From Actinokineospora pegani (GTDB taxonomy: Bacteria; Actinomycetota; Actinomycetes; Mycobacteriales; Pseudonocardiaceae): a stretch of DNA of 64,000 bases. Location of the stretch: the NCBI RefSeq assembly GCF_009745975.1, contig NZ_WHOL01000064.1, forward strand, positions 1 through 64,000, written 5' to 3'. How positions within the stretch are numbered: position 1 is the first letter of the stretch; each line of letters begins with the position of its first letter. This document shows positions 29,094 through 36,976 of this stretch, piece by piece. The translations under genes and the position numbers were made by a program. The notes below the pieces were generated by a model that made no database searches, was not told the origin of the DNA, and saw only the letters and a list, made by a program, of their open reading frames with translations.

Positions 29094-30268
29094 TTGAAAC
29101 CCCCGAACTCGTGGAAGGCGTGGTCGGCCAGGCCGACCTGGTGCAGTTGGGTGGTGCCCTCGATGACCTCCATGACCTTGGCGTCGCCGAGGTAGCGCTG
29201 GACCGGGTACTCCGACCCGCACCCGTTGGCCCCGTGCACCTGCACCGCGTCGGAGGCGGCGCGCACGGCGGCGGTGGAGGCGGTGTACTTGGCCAGCGAG
29301 GCCGCGGGCAGGGCGGCCGGGTCGCGCCGGTCGCGGCGCACGCCCGCGTCCAGGCACAGCAGCCGGGACGCGTGGTAGTCGGCGTACATGTCGCTGATCA
29401 GCCTGCGCACCAACTGGTGCTCGCGGATCGGCGCGCCGAACTGCTCGCGGGTGTCGGCGTAGGCGACCGAGGCGCCCAGGCAGGCGGCGATGATGCCCAC
29501 CGAGCCCCAGGCCACCGTGTAGCGGCCCAGGTCGAGCGCGGTCCCGGCGATCTGGGTGGTGCCCAGGCCGGGGCGGCCGAGCAGGTGGTCGGCGGGCACC
29601 CGGACCCCGTCGAGGTGCACGTCGGCGGTCATCGAGGCGCGAATGCCGATCATCCCGGTGATCAGCCGGGTGCGCACCCCCGGCCTGCTCCGCTCGACCA
29701 GCACCGCCGTGGGCCCCTCCGGGCCGCGGGCCACGACCAGCAGCAGGTCGGCCACGTGCCCGTAGGTGATCCACTTCTTGTGGCCGTGCAGCACCAGCTC
29801 GTCGCCGTCGCGCTCGACCCTGGTGCGCACGGCGGTGGCGTCGCTGCCCACCTCCGGCTCGGACAGCGCCAGCGCCGCCACGCACTCCCCCGAGGCCAGC
29901 CGGGGCAGCCAGGTCTCCCGCTGCGCGCGGGAGCCCCAGCGGGCCAGCACGTGCGCGACCATGGTGTGCACCGTCAGCAGGCTGCGCAGCGACGAGCAGC
30001 CCCGGCCCAGCTCGGCGGCGAGCAGGCCCAGGGTCACCGCGTCGCAGCCGCCGCCGCCGTACTCGGCCGGGATCGGCAGGCCGAGCAGGCCGCGGCGGCC
30101 CAGCTCGTCGATGACCTGCGGTGGGGTGTACTGCGACCGGTGCAGGTCATCGGCGATCGGGACCACCCGGCGGTCGACGAACTCGGCGAACCCCGCGCAC
30201 GCTGCCACGTGCGCGGAGCCGAGCAGGCCGTCGTCGACCGCGCGCGCCCGGTCGAGGGTGGTGCTCAC
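29090..30268 (-). CDS. Acyl-CoA dehydrogenase of methoxymalonyl-ACP synthesis (FkbI-like)
   Basis: 392 residues with the full flavin dehydrogenase layout: [16 protein letters not shown] (FAD contact), [21 protein letters not shown], and [23 protein letters not shown] near the C-terminus, with the base position Glu in the IEGT segment. In this pathway it oxidises hydroxyl intermediates bound to the ACP rather than a CoA ester. The GTG start overlaps the ACP stop as GTGA and its own stop overlaps the FkbH start, so three genes are read as a coupled block. Confidence 0.93.
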   Translation of the reverse strand: MSTTLDRARAVDDGLLGSAHVAACAGFAEFVDRRVVPIADDLHRSQYTPPQVIDELGRRGLLGLPIPAEYGGGGCDAVTLGLLAAELGRGCSSLRSLLTVHTMVAHVLARWGSRAQRETWLPRLASGECVAALALSEPEVGSDATAVRTRVERDGDELVLHGHKKWITYGHVADLLLVVARGPEGPTAVLVERSRPGVRTRLITGMIGIRASMTADVHLDGVRVPADHLLGRPGLGTTQIAGTALDLGRYTVAWGSVGIIAACLGASVAYADTREQFGAPIREHQLVRRLISDMYADYHASRLLCLDAGVRRDRRDPAALPAASLAKYTASTAAVRAASDAVQVHGANGCGSEYPVQRYLGDAKVMEVIEGTTQLHQVGLADHAFHEFGGFK

Positions 30269-30519
30269 GAGGCCACCGGGGCGGACAGCTTGCCCCGCAC
30301 GAAGCGCTCCAGCGCCGCGACGGAGCGGAAGTTGTCCAGCTCGAGGTCCTCGTTCTCCACGACGACGGCGAACTCCTGCTCGACGAACGCCACGAGCTGC
30401 ATGGCGAACATGGAGCTGACGAAGCCGCGCTTGAAGATGTCGTCGGTGTCGGCCAGGTCGGACACGGGGAAGTACCGGGACAGGTAGCCGATGACGCGGG
30501 TGCGGATGTCGGTGCTCAT
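30265..30519 (-). CDS. Discrete ACP for methoxymalonyl extender (FkbJ-like)
   Basis: 84 residues. The phosphopantetheine site is GFVSSM with Ser near position 35, where ordinary carriers have G-x-D-S-L. The replacement of Asp by Val and the downstream AMQLVAFVEQEFAVVVENED and LELDNFRS segments are characteristic of the dedicated methoxymalonyl ACPs. It carries the glyceryl group through oxidation and methylation and then delivers methoxymalonate to an AT. The ATG has GAGGAA upstream; the gene lies 23 bases after the 3-hydroxyacyl-CoA dehydrogenase stop. Confidence 0.95.
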   Translation of the reverse strand: MSTDIRTRVIGYLSRYFPVSDLADTDDIFKRGFVSSMFAMQLVAFVEQEFAVVVENEDLELDNFRSVAALERFVRGKLSAPVAS

Positions 30520-30542
30520 GGTTCCTCGCTTCTGGTGTGCGG

Positions 30543-31439
30543 TCAGCGGTAGGTGTGGAAGCCCCGGCCGGTCTTGCGGCCGTGCAGACCCGCGTCGACC
30601 ATCTTCTTGAGCAGTGGCGCGGGCCGGTACTTGTCGTCGTTGTAGCTCTGGTACAGCACCTCGACGGACTTGAGGATGGTGTCGAGGCCGATCATGTCCG
30701 CCGTCTCGAGTGGACCCATGGGGTGGCCGAAGCAGGTCTGGAAGATGCGGTCGACGTCGCGCGGCTCGGCGACGCCGTCCTGGACCAGGAACACCGCCTC
30801 GTTGATGGTGAGCATCAGCACCCGGTTGGAGACGAAGCCCGGGTAGTCGGCGACGACCGTGCCCTCCTTGCCCATCCCGGCCAGGAAGCGCCTGGTCTCG
30901 TCGATCGTGTCGTCGGCGGTGTGGAAGCCGCGGATGACCTCCACCATCGGCTTGAGCGGCACCGGGTTCATGAAGTGCGTGCCGACCACGCGCTCGGGGC
31001 GCCCGGTCAGCGAGCCGACGCGGGTGATGGAGATGGCCGAGGTGTTGACGGCGAAGACCACCCCCGGGCGGCAGATCCGGTCGATCCGCGGGTAGATGTG
31101 CCGCTTGACCTCCCAGTCCTCGGTGACGTTCTCCACCACGAAGTCGGCCGCGGCCAGCGCGTCGTAGTCGGTGGTGAACTCGACCTCGTCCAGGGTGGCG
31201 CCCAGGTCGACGTTCCTGGCCGCGCCGAACATGGCCATGCCGCGCAGGCTCGACCGCAGCTCCGCGCGGGAGCGGGCCAGCACCTCGTCGGAGACGTCGA
31301 CCAGCACGACCCGGTGGCCGCTGGTGGCGAGGCTGTGCGCGACGCCGACGCCCATGACCCCGGCGCCGATGACGCCGACGGTGGCGTGCTCGGGGCGGTC
31401 GGCCGCGGTGTTGTCGACGTGTTCGATCGTCTGGGTCAT
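30543..31439 (-). CDS. 3-hydroxyacyl-CoA dehydrogenase-like enzyme (FkbK-like)
   Basis: 298 residues. A Rossmann motif (VGVIGAGVMGVGVAHSLA) binds NAD; VGTHFMNPVPLKPMVEVI and PGFVSNRVLM form the catalytic region with His in THFMNP; the C-terminal helical domain ends in GRKTGRGFHTY. In methoxymalonyl-ACP synthesis this family oxidises the glyceryl unit on the ACP toward hydroxymalonyl semialdehyde. Its ATG is two bases after the stop of the large AT/ACP/FkbM gene. Confidence 0.94.
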   Translation of the reverse strand: MTQTIEHVDNTAADRPEHATVGVIGAGVMGVGVAHSLATSGHRVVLVDVSDEVLARSRAELRSSLRGMAMFGAARNVDLGATLDEVEFTTDYDALAAADFVVENVTEDWEVKRHIYPRIDRICRPGVVFAVNTSAISITRVGSLTGRPERVVGTHFMNPVPLKPMVEVIRGFHTADDTIDETRRFLAGMGKEGTVVADYPGFVSNRVLMLTINEAVFLVQDGVAEPRDVDRIFQTCFGHPMGPLETADMIGLDTILKSVEVLYQSYNDDKYRPAPLLKKMVDAGLHGRKTGRGFHTYR

Positions 31440-31441
31440 CG

Positions 31442-34400
31442 TCAGTCCCGAATCGCGTAGAGGTTGTGGATGTCGGTGCCGCGGTAGAGCTCGTCCTGGA
31501 TGGCGACCACGCGGAAGCCCTTGTCCCGCAGCAGGTCCCCGAGCAGCTCGACGCGACCGTCGGCGCCGTCGTGCACCTCCAGGACGACCTGCCGGATCAG
31601 CGGCCAGTGCTCGTCGTCGATGCCGCGCACGACCGCCAGCTCGGCCTTCTGCACGTCGATCTTGATCAGGTCGATGCGGGTGATGCCGTGCTCGCGGATG
31701 ACCGAGCTCAGGCTGCGCAGGGTGGCGGTGAACGGGACCGCCTCCAGCCGCACGTCCATCAGCTCGTCGAGGTCGGCGCCCGCGTCGTCGCCCTGGTTGC
31801 CGATGATGGCGATCAGGTTGTTGCGCTCCTCCTCGGTGTCCGGGTGGAACGAGGACATGCCGGAGCTGCGCGGGTAGAAGGTCAGCTCCGCCGTTCCGTC
31901 CGCATCGGACAGACCGGCGTTGACCAGCACCGCGTTGACGCCGTAGCGCTCGGCGTTGGCGCTGAGGTGCTCGAACATCGGCGGGGCGGGCTCGAAGGCG
32001 TAGACCTTGACGTCCTCGGCCTCGTGGTGGGCGAAGAGGGTGAACAGGCCGATGTTGCCGCCCACGTCGACGACCGTGTCACCGTCGGAGATGGTGATGC
32101 CGCGGCTGGCGTAGCCGCGGTTGTCGAAGATGTCGTGGTAGAAGTGCCGGGTCTCGGCCTCGTTCTGCTGCGAGACGACCAGGCCGTTGGGCAGGGTCAG
32201 CAGGTTGCGGCCGGTGACCGCGTCGACGGCCTCCACGTCGGCGTCGCGGCCCTCGACGAGCGCGGCCTGCGCGGCGATGGTCGGGTGCGCGTAGAGCTGG
32301 CGCAGGGTCAGCTCGACGCCGAAGCGGCGCTGCACGCGCAGGGCCAGCCGCGACGCCGACAGCGAGTTGCCGCCCAGGTCGAAGAAGCTGGCGGTGCGCG
32401 GGATGTCGTCGGTGGGCAGCAGCCTGGCCCACAACTCGCGCAGCCCGGCCTCGGTGTCCCCGCCGTCGGTCGACGCCGCCCCGGCGGGGGCGGGCGGATT
32501 CTCAGTGGGCAGATCCGCGGGCAAATCTTCGGTGGGCAGCGAGGCCCAGTCCAGGTCGGCGTCGGCCAGCCACAGCCTGCCCAGCGCGGTGAGCAGCACG
32601 GCGGTGTCGTCGCGCGGGTCGAGCGAGTGGCGCATGGCCGCGACCACGCCGCCGGGGTCGCCGTCGCGGACGGCGGCGACCATGCTGCTCAGGCCCTGGC
32701 CGGGGCCCGCCTCCAGCAGCACCCGGTCCTCTGCGACCACGCGCAGGCCGTCGGCGAAGCGGACCGGGCTGACCAGGTGCCGGGCCCAGTAGCCGGGGTC
32801 GGTGGCCTCGGCGTCGGTGATCAGGTCGCCGGTGACGTTGGAGACGTAGGGCACCCGGGGGGCGCTGTGCCGCAGGCCGCGGGCGATCTCGGTGACCTGG
32901 TCGGCGATGGGCGCCATCAGCGGGGTGTGGAAGGCGTGCCCGGAGCGGACCGGGCGCACGACCACGCCGCCGCCGGTCAGCACCGCGCGCAGCTCGGCGA
33001 CCTCGCGGACCGGGCCCGCCACCACGCAGAACTCGGGGCCGTTGACCGCCGACAGCGCGAGCGACCCGGTCAGCTTCGGGGCCAGCTCGGCCTCGGGCAG
33101 GCTCACCGCGAGCATCGCCCCGGCGGGCAGGGTCTCGAAGAGCTTGGCGCGCCGGGCGACCAGCAGCAGCGAGTCCTCCAGGCTGAGCACGCCCGCGAGG
33201 CAGGCCGCGACGTACTCGCCGAGGCTGTAGCCGAGCATGACCTCCGGGCGCGCGCCCCAGCGCTCCCACAGCCGGGCCAGCGCGTACTCGACGGTGAACA
33301 GCGCGGGCTGGGCGACGGCGGTGCGGTCGAGCTCGACCGGCGCGCGGTCGTCGCCGCGGCCGAGCAGGGCGCGCAGGTCCAGCTCGCCGCCCGGGCGCGC
33401 CCCGGCCGAGGTGAACAGCGCGGTGCGGATGTCGAGGCCCAGCTCGGGGCGCAGCACCTCGGCGCAGTGGTCGACGGTGGCGGCGAACTCGGGGAAGTCC
33501 CGGTACAGGCCCGCGGCCATGTCCGGGTGCTGCTCGCCGAGGCCGGGGAACAGCAGGCCGAGCCCGCGCGGCCCGGCCGCGGGGCCGCTGCTGCCGATCG
33601 ACAGCGGCTCCGGGGTGGCCACGACGGCGCCGCGGTGGCCGCGCAGGTCGCCGCCCGCCAGCACGCGGACCAGGTCGGGGGCCGCGGCGGCGGCCGAGAC
33701 CGCGGCGTCGGCCGCGGCGACCGCAGCCGGGTCGGGCCCGGCGAGCAGGGCCAGCCTGCCGCCGGTGCCCGGCGCGGTCGCGGGCGGTCGGGCAGCGGTC
33801 AAAGTGGCGTCCATCGGCCTCTCCTCGAGGGGGTGGGGTGGGCGGAGCGGGACGACCCGGCGGGCCGGGTCGGGTCGGTCGGTCAGGTCGGTCGGGTCGG
33901 TCACCACGCGCAGCGCGTCGACCAGCCGGTGGGCGAGCGAGGCCGCCGACGCCGCCGAGGCGGAGCCGACGAGCACGGCGGCGACGCGGGTGCCGCCCGG
34001 TCGCGCGGCGGCGACCGCGCCGGGGCGCAGCAGCAGCCGGGCGGCCAGCACGCCGGGGTGGCACGCCACGGCGGGCCAGCCCCGCACCCCGCGCACCCGG
34101 CCCGGCTGGGCCACCGCGAAGCGCACGGCCGCGCCCCTGGTGGCCTGCCGGGGGGCCGCCCGGTCGCGGCCGAGCGCGTCGTCGAGGACGAGCGCGACCG
34201 GGTCGAGGCCGGGCACGGCGTGCCCGAGCAGGACCGCGCCCCACGCGGGCGGCAGCCTGGGGTGGACCTCGCCGACCGCCGGGCCCTCGGCGCCGAGCCG
34301 CACGGCGACGTCGAACACGCCGTGCCGCAGGCCCAGCGCGTCGACCGCGGCGACCGCGGCCGCCTCGACCAGCGCCCGCGTCGCCGCGGGCAGCTCGGCG

Positions 34401-35149
34401 GGGGCCCGGTAGGCCAGCGCCTGCCCCCGGCCGTCGGCGGGCGGCTCGGCCTCGGCGACCAGCAGCACCCGGGGCGCGGCGCCGAGGAAGGCCCCCACCA
34501 CCGCGTACGCGGGCCCGTCGACCAGCCGCTCGACCAGGAACGGCCTGGTCGTGCCGCCGGTCGCGGCCCGCACGGCGGCGGGCAGGTCGGCCCGGTCGTC
34601 GACCCTGGTCGTGCCGCGCCCGCCGCAGCGCTCGGCCGGGCCGACCAGCCACGGCCCGGGGACCGCCCGCAGGAAGGCGTCCGCCCCGGCCAGGTCGGCG
34701 ACCCGCAGCCACGGCGGCTGCCGCAGCCGCGCGTCGGCCAGCGCCCGGCGGGCCCTGGCCCCGTCGCGCGCGGCCAGCACCGCGGCGACCGGGTTGGCCC
34801 GCACGCCCGCGGCGACCGCGGCCGAGGCCACGGCGAGGTCGCCCTCGCCGTCGGGGTCCTGGCCCAGGCCCAGGACCGCGACCGGCCTGCCGTGCGCGGC
34901 GGCGCGCGCCCTGGCCCAGGACTCCCAGGCCAGCGGGCCGGTCCGACCCACCAGGTCCACCGTGTCGGCGCCGATCGCGGTCACCGGGTCCACCGCGGTG
35001 GCCGGGTCGGTGACCGCCACGTGCACCCGCAGGCCGCGGGAGCGACCGGCGGCGACCGCGTGCCGCAGGTCGTCCCGGTCGGCCGTCAGAGCCTCGGCCG
35101 AGACCACCAGCACCACCTCGGCATCAGCGTCAGCGCGCGCAGCAGTCAT
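31442..35149 (-). CDS. ATP-grasp-like / AT / ACP / FkbM methyltransferase fusion
   Basis: 1235 residues, first gene of the run. Residues about 90-440 resemble an ATP-grasp ligase (GVRANPVAAVLAARDGARAR, then LVGPAERCGGRGT where active enzymes have V-V-K-P, and GEVHPRLPP); the ATP-binding Lys is Gly, so this part looks degenerate. Residues about 500-805 are an acyltransferase (PGLGEQHPDMA, GYSLGEYVAACLAGV near 640, HAFH). A carrier domain follows (LGGNSLSAS near 928), then an FkbM-type O-methyltransferase (DTVVDVGGNIGLFTLF near 1030, RIDLIKIDVQKAELAVVRG). FkbM proteins methylate the hydroxyl of hydroxymalonyl-ACP. The frame is continuous, but codon 446 is an ATG preceded by a strong GAGGAG site, so a separate AT/ACP/FkbM protein may also be made from an internal start. 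Confidence 0.88.
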   Translation of the reverse strand: MTAARADADAEVVLVVSAEALTADRDDLRHAVAAGRSRGLRVHVAVTDPATAVDPVTAIGADTVDLVGRTGPLAWESWARARAAAHGRPVAVLGLGQDPDGEGDLAVASAAVAAGVRANPVAAVLAARDGARARRALADARLRQPPWLRVADLAGADAFLRAVPGPWLVGPAERCGGRGTTRVDDRADLPAAVRAATGGTTRPFLVERLVDGPAYAVVGAFLGAAPRVLLVAEAEPPADGRGQALAYRAPAELPAATRALVEAAAVAAVDALGLRHGVFDVAVRLGAEGPAVGEVHPRLPPAWGAVLLGHAVPGLDPVALVLDDALGRDRAAPRQATRGAAVRFAVAQPGRVRGVRGWPAVACHPGVLAARLLLRPGAVAAARPGGTRVAAVLVGSASAASAASLAHRLVDALRVVTDPTDLTDRPDPARRVVPLRPPHPLEERPMDATLTAARPPATAPGTGGRLALLAGPDPAAVAAADAAVSAAAAAPDLVRVLAGGDLRGHRGAVVATPEPLSIGSSGPAAGPRGLGLLFPGLGEQHPDMAAGLYRDFPEFAATVDHCAEVLRPELGLDIRTALFTSAGARPGGELDLRALLGRGDDRAPVELDRTAVAQPALFTVEYALARLWERWGARPEVMLGYSLGEYVAACLAGVLSLEDSLLLVARRAKLFETLPAGAMLAVSLPEAELAPKLTGSLALSAVNGPEFCVVAGPVREVAELRAVLTGGGVVVRPVRSGHAFHTPLMAPIADQVTEIARGLRHSAPRVPYVSNVTGDLITDAEATDPGYWARHLVSPVRFADGLRVVAEDRVLLEAGPGQGLSSMVAAVRDGDPGGVVAAMRHSLDPRDDTAVLLTALGRLWLADADLDWASLPTEDLPADLPTENPPAPAGAASTDGGDTEAGLRELWARLLPTDDIPRTASFFDLGGNSLSASRLALRVQRRFGVELTLRQLYAHPTIAAQAALVEGRDADVEAVDAVTGRNLLTLPNGLVVSQQNEAETRHFYHDIFDNRGYASRGITISDGDTVVDVGGNIGLFTLFAHHEAEDVKVYAFEPAPPMFEHLSANAERYGVNAVLVNAGLSDADGTAELTFYPRSSGMSSFHPDTEEERNNLIAIIGNQGDDAGADLDELMDVRLEAVPFTATLRSLSSVIREHGITRIDLIKIDVQKAELAVVRGIDDEHWPLIRQVVLEVHDGADGRVELLGDLLRDKGFRVVAIQDELYRGTDIHNLYAIRD

Positions 35150-35252
35150 GGTCGTCCGCCTCGGGAAAAGGTGTTGTGTCCAGTCGCGGGATTTCGGTGG
35201 GAGAAGACACCAGCCGCGCGCCACTCGGGCACACCACTTCGACCGTGAAACC

Positions 35253-35281
35253 ATCTTCTTGGCACGGGCCTGGAAAGTCAA
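35253..35281 (-). promoter_or_regulatory. Candidate promoter of the biosynthetic operon
   Basis: Reading toward the cluster, TTGACT (35276-35281) and GAAGAT (35253-35258) are separated by 17 bases. This is the only good sigma-70-like pair I find upstream of the first gene, about 100 bases before its ATG. The -10 element is imperfect (second A and final T kept). Confidence 0.5.
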
Positions 35282-35290
35282 CCCCCCGCC

Positions 35291-35320
35291 CCGGCGATTC
35301 TTTCGGCGATTTTTCGACAG
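35291..35320 (-). promoter_or_regulatory. Heptamer repeats just upstream of the operon -35 (possible activator site)
   Basis: On the minus strand three TCG-containing heptamers, CTGTCGA, TCGCCGA and TCGCCGG, recur with 11- and 12-base spacing and end nine bases before the -35 element. SARP activators bind heptamer direct repeats at about 11-base spacing near the -35 of their targets. A SARP gene lies at 36977. The match to known TCGAGCG-type sites is only partial. Confidence 0.4.
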
Positions 35321-35330
35321 ACCGGAAAAG

Positions 35331-35372
35331 GCCGATATCGCCCCAGGTGGTCCCACCTGGGGCGATATCGGC
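35331..35372 (-). terminator. Perfect 20-base-pair hairpin
   Basis: Two exactly complementary 20-base arms (GCCGATATCGCCCCAGGTGG and its complement) are separated by only two bases. The element starts 20 bases after the stop of the minus-strand HTH gene and is followed on that strand by CCTTTTCC, so it reads as a strong intrinsic terminator insulating the biosynthetic operon from upstream transcription. It could also be a dyad operator. Confidence 0.75.
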
Positions 35373-35392
35373 TCCGAGCCTGTTCGTGCAGC

Positions 35393-35545
35393 TCATCCCA
35401 TGACTTCGAGGACATCCTGCGCGTGGTAGAAGGTCTTTCCAGAATTCTTGTAGCGACGCCACCCGTGCTTGTGGGCCAACCAGTACACACGATTGGCGGG
35501 CACACTCCAGATCTCCGCGATATCAGCCACGCTCAAGCCCGCCAT
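35393..35545 (-). CDS. Very small helix-turn-helix protein
   Basis: 50 residues: a single helix-turn-helix of the MerR/excisionase N-terminal type (GLSVADIAEIWSVPANRVYW then KHGWRRYKNSG and YHAQDVLEVM). It overlaps the upstream gene by one base (TGATG), so the two are translated together. Proteins of this size usually act as DNA-binding accessory factors, for example plasmid or phage excisionase-like proteins. No integrase is nearby, and the target is unknown. Confidence 0.75.
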   Translation of the reverse strand: MAGLSVADIAEIWSVPANRVYWLAHKHGWRRYKNSGKTFYHAQDVLEVMG

Positions 35546-36207
35546 CACACACCGACCCCTTCTTCCTGGCGAATCCGGTGCAAAGCCCCCCAGGCCGTCA
35601 CCGGCCATTCGTGCTCGTCGTCGGCCGAGCAGCGGACCGCCGACGGGCGCCGCCCCGCGTCGGGCGCGCGCAGCGAGGCGGTGATCTCCCCCGCGCACTC
35701 CCGGACCGGGCAGCGGCCCAGCGGCACCCGCTTGGCGCGCACGGGCCGCATCACCCGGTCCACCCACGAGTGCGCCTCGCCCACCTCGTCGGCGAAGTCG
35801 CCCGCGGCCGGGTGCGCGGCCAGCCAGCGCAGGTGCCGGGCCAGGAAGGCCGCCATCGCCGGGATCGACCGGGCCGGGGCGCCGATCCCGCGCTCGTCCA
35901 CCACCAGTTGCGACCAGCTCGCCAGCACCTCGACCACCCGCGCCCGCGCCTCGACGGCGGTGAAGTTCATCGGGATGCCGGGCATCCGCCCGCCCGAGAC
36001 CCGCTCCGCCGTCGGCATCGCCGCGTTCAGCGCCCGCACCGCCCGCTCGTGGGCGCCGGGCAGCCCGACCAGCTTGTGCTCCACCGACCGCGCGCAGGGC
36101 GCGCACAGCAGCAGCCCGGCGATCGCCAGCCCCCGGCCCCCACCGGGACAGTGCCGCGCGGCGCACGGGGTCCCCGCCGCCGCCGTCCGTGTGTCGTCGT
36201 GGACCAC
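35545..36207 (-). CDS. Hypothetical protein with two Cys clusters
   Basis: 220 residues if it starts at the GTG preceded by GGAGGGG seven bases upstream; the frame stays open further upstream. It has two putative zinc sites: CAARHCPGGG...LLLCAPCARS near the N-terminus and GRCPVRECAG...VRCSADDEHEW near the C-terminus. The middle is helical with several Trp. I do not recognise a characterised family; actinobacterial mobile elements often carry proteins of this look beside small HTH proteins. It is translationally coupled to the 50-residue HTH protein, so the pair may be a regulatory or DNA-handling unit. Confidence 0.6.
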   Translation of the reverse strand: MVHDDTRTAAAGTPCAARHCPGGGRGLAIAGLLLCAPCARSVEHKLVGLPGAHERAVRALNAAMPTAERVSGGRMPGIPMNFTAVEARARVVEVLASWSQLVVDERGIGAPARSIPAMAAFLARHLRWLAAHPAAGDFADEVGEAHSWVDRVMRPVRAKRVPLGRCPVRECAGEITASLRAPDAGRRPSAVRCSADDEHEWPVTAWGALHRIRQEEGVGV

Positions 36208-36414
36208 GTCCACTCCCCTCCCGCTCGACCCGGGCTCGACCCGGGCATGGGCAGGACTCTGGCGGCGCGCGACATCGATCCGCCATCGGTCGCCCATCAA
36301 TGGCGGGGCCCGGTGACCGATTCCCGTTCGATAGCGAGTCAGAGGCGGCGCCGGTTTGTCTTTACCCATCAGCCCCGGCACGTCGGGGGGAGATCACCGA
36401 GGAGGGGACACTCG

Positions 36415-36621
36415 ATGCCCAAGGGTCACCAGAAGCCGAACCAGGTCACCACGCTCGCACGGAAGCTGCTGGTCAGCACGGCCGCCGCACTGACCGTCAC
36501 GGCAGGCGCCGCCCTCGCCGCCACCGCCGCCGCCTCGGGCGCCGCGGTGGTCGGAGCCCCGATCGACACCCACTGGTCGGCCCCCGTCACCGTGGAGTGC
36601 GACACCCACTGGCGCTGCTGA
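36415..36621 (+). CDS. Small secreted peptide with DTHW repeats and two Cys
   Basis: 68 residues. The start is supported by GAGGAGGGG seven bases before the ATG. A basic N-terminus (PKGHQKPNQ) and a hydrophobic Ala-rich segment (residues about 15-45) form a signal peptide or membrane anchor. The C-terminal 20 residues contain DTHW twice and end ECDTHWRC, so a disulfide could close a small loop. No modification enzyme is next to it, so a RiPP assignment is unsupported. A hairpin follows the stop. Function unknown; candidates are a secreted signal, a structural surface peptide or a bacteriocin-like product. Confidence 0.7.
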   Translation: MPKGHQKPNQVTTLARKLLVSTAAALTVTAGAALAATAAASGAAVVGAPIDTHWSAPVTVECDTHWRC

Positions 36622-36636
36622 GCACCCCGCCCTCTT

Positions 36637-36669
36637 CAGTGCGCCCGCCGCTATCGGCCGGGCGCACTG
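36637..36669 (+). terminator. Hairpin terminator after the secreted-peptide gene
   Basis: CAGTGCGCCCG pairs exactly with CGGGCGCACTG, and the inner GCCG/CGGC extends the stem around a CTAT loop with one bulge. It begins 15 bases after the peptide stop codon. There is no T-run, which is common for high-GC terminators. Confidence 0.7.
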
Positions 36670-36914
36670 CCATGTCCGGACCTTTCGCGGGGTGCTGGAT
36701 CGGGTGGCCAGGGGCCTCCACGACGATCACGCGCGTCAGGCGAGAAGGGAGGGGAAGGGCACCCCCACGCCCTCCCGAGGCTCGCACACCATCCGCCGCC
36801 CCGCCTGTGGACAACCGCCCTCGGCGCGCCGGAACTGTCCGACCCCACCGGTAGCGTGGAAACCGGGGGGCCGAAGGCCACGCCGCCGGTCACCCACTCC
36901 CGCTGAAGCCCACC

Positions 36915-36959
36915 CGGCAGCAGACCATTCGGCAGCAGAGCATTCGGCAGCAGAGCATC
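36915..36959. repeat. Three tandem 15-base repeats downstream of the SARP gene
   Basis: CGGCAGCAGACCATT, CGGCAGCAGAGCATT and CGGCAGCAGAGCATC lie head to tail, ending 17 bases before the SARP stop codon position on the plus strand, that is just beyond the 3' end of the gene. They may come from slippage or act in the 3' untranslated region. Confidence 0.85.
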
Positions 36960-36976
36960 CCGAGACCGGCCCGCGC

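Larger units (their letters stand above)
36622..36976. other. 355-base intergenic stretch between convergent genes
   Basis: It lies between the ends of the secreted-peptide gene and the SARP gene. It holds the peptide hairpin at 36637-36669 and three 15-base tandem repeats at 36915-36959. I see no convincing gene, tRNA or promoter in the remainder. Confidence 0.6.

Noticed and set aside
29090-30519. Reading the acyl-CoA dehydrogenase and ACP as fatty-acid metabolism
   Set aside because: The GFVSSM carrier motif, FkbH and the coupled gene order identify the methoxymalonyl-ACP pathway.
35150-35356. Earlier in-frame start for the ATP-grasp/AT/FkbM protein
   Set aside because: The extra segment is basic with no domain features and overlaps the candidate promoter; the ATG at 35147-35149 begins the domain-like sequence.
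35331-35372. CRISPR repeat or att site
   Set aside because: The palindrome occurs once, without spacers, integrase or tRNA nearby; a terminator fits its position better.
36415-36621. Calling the secreted peptide a RiPP precursor
   Set aside because: No lanthionine, YcaO, radical-SAM, ABC or protease gene is adjacent, and the leader looks like a signal peptide.
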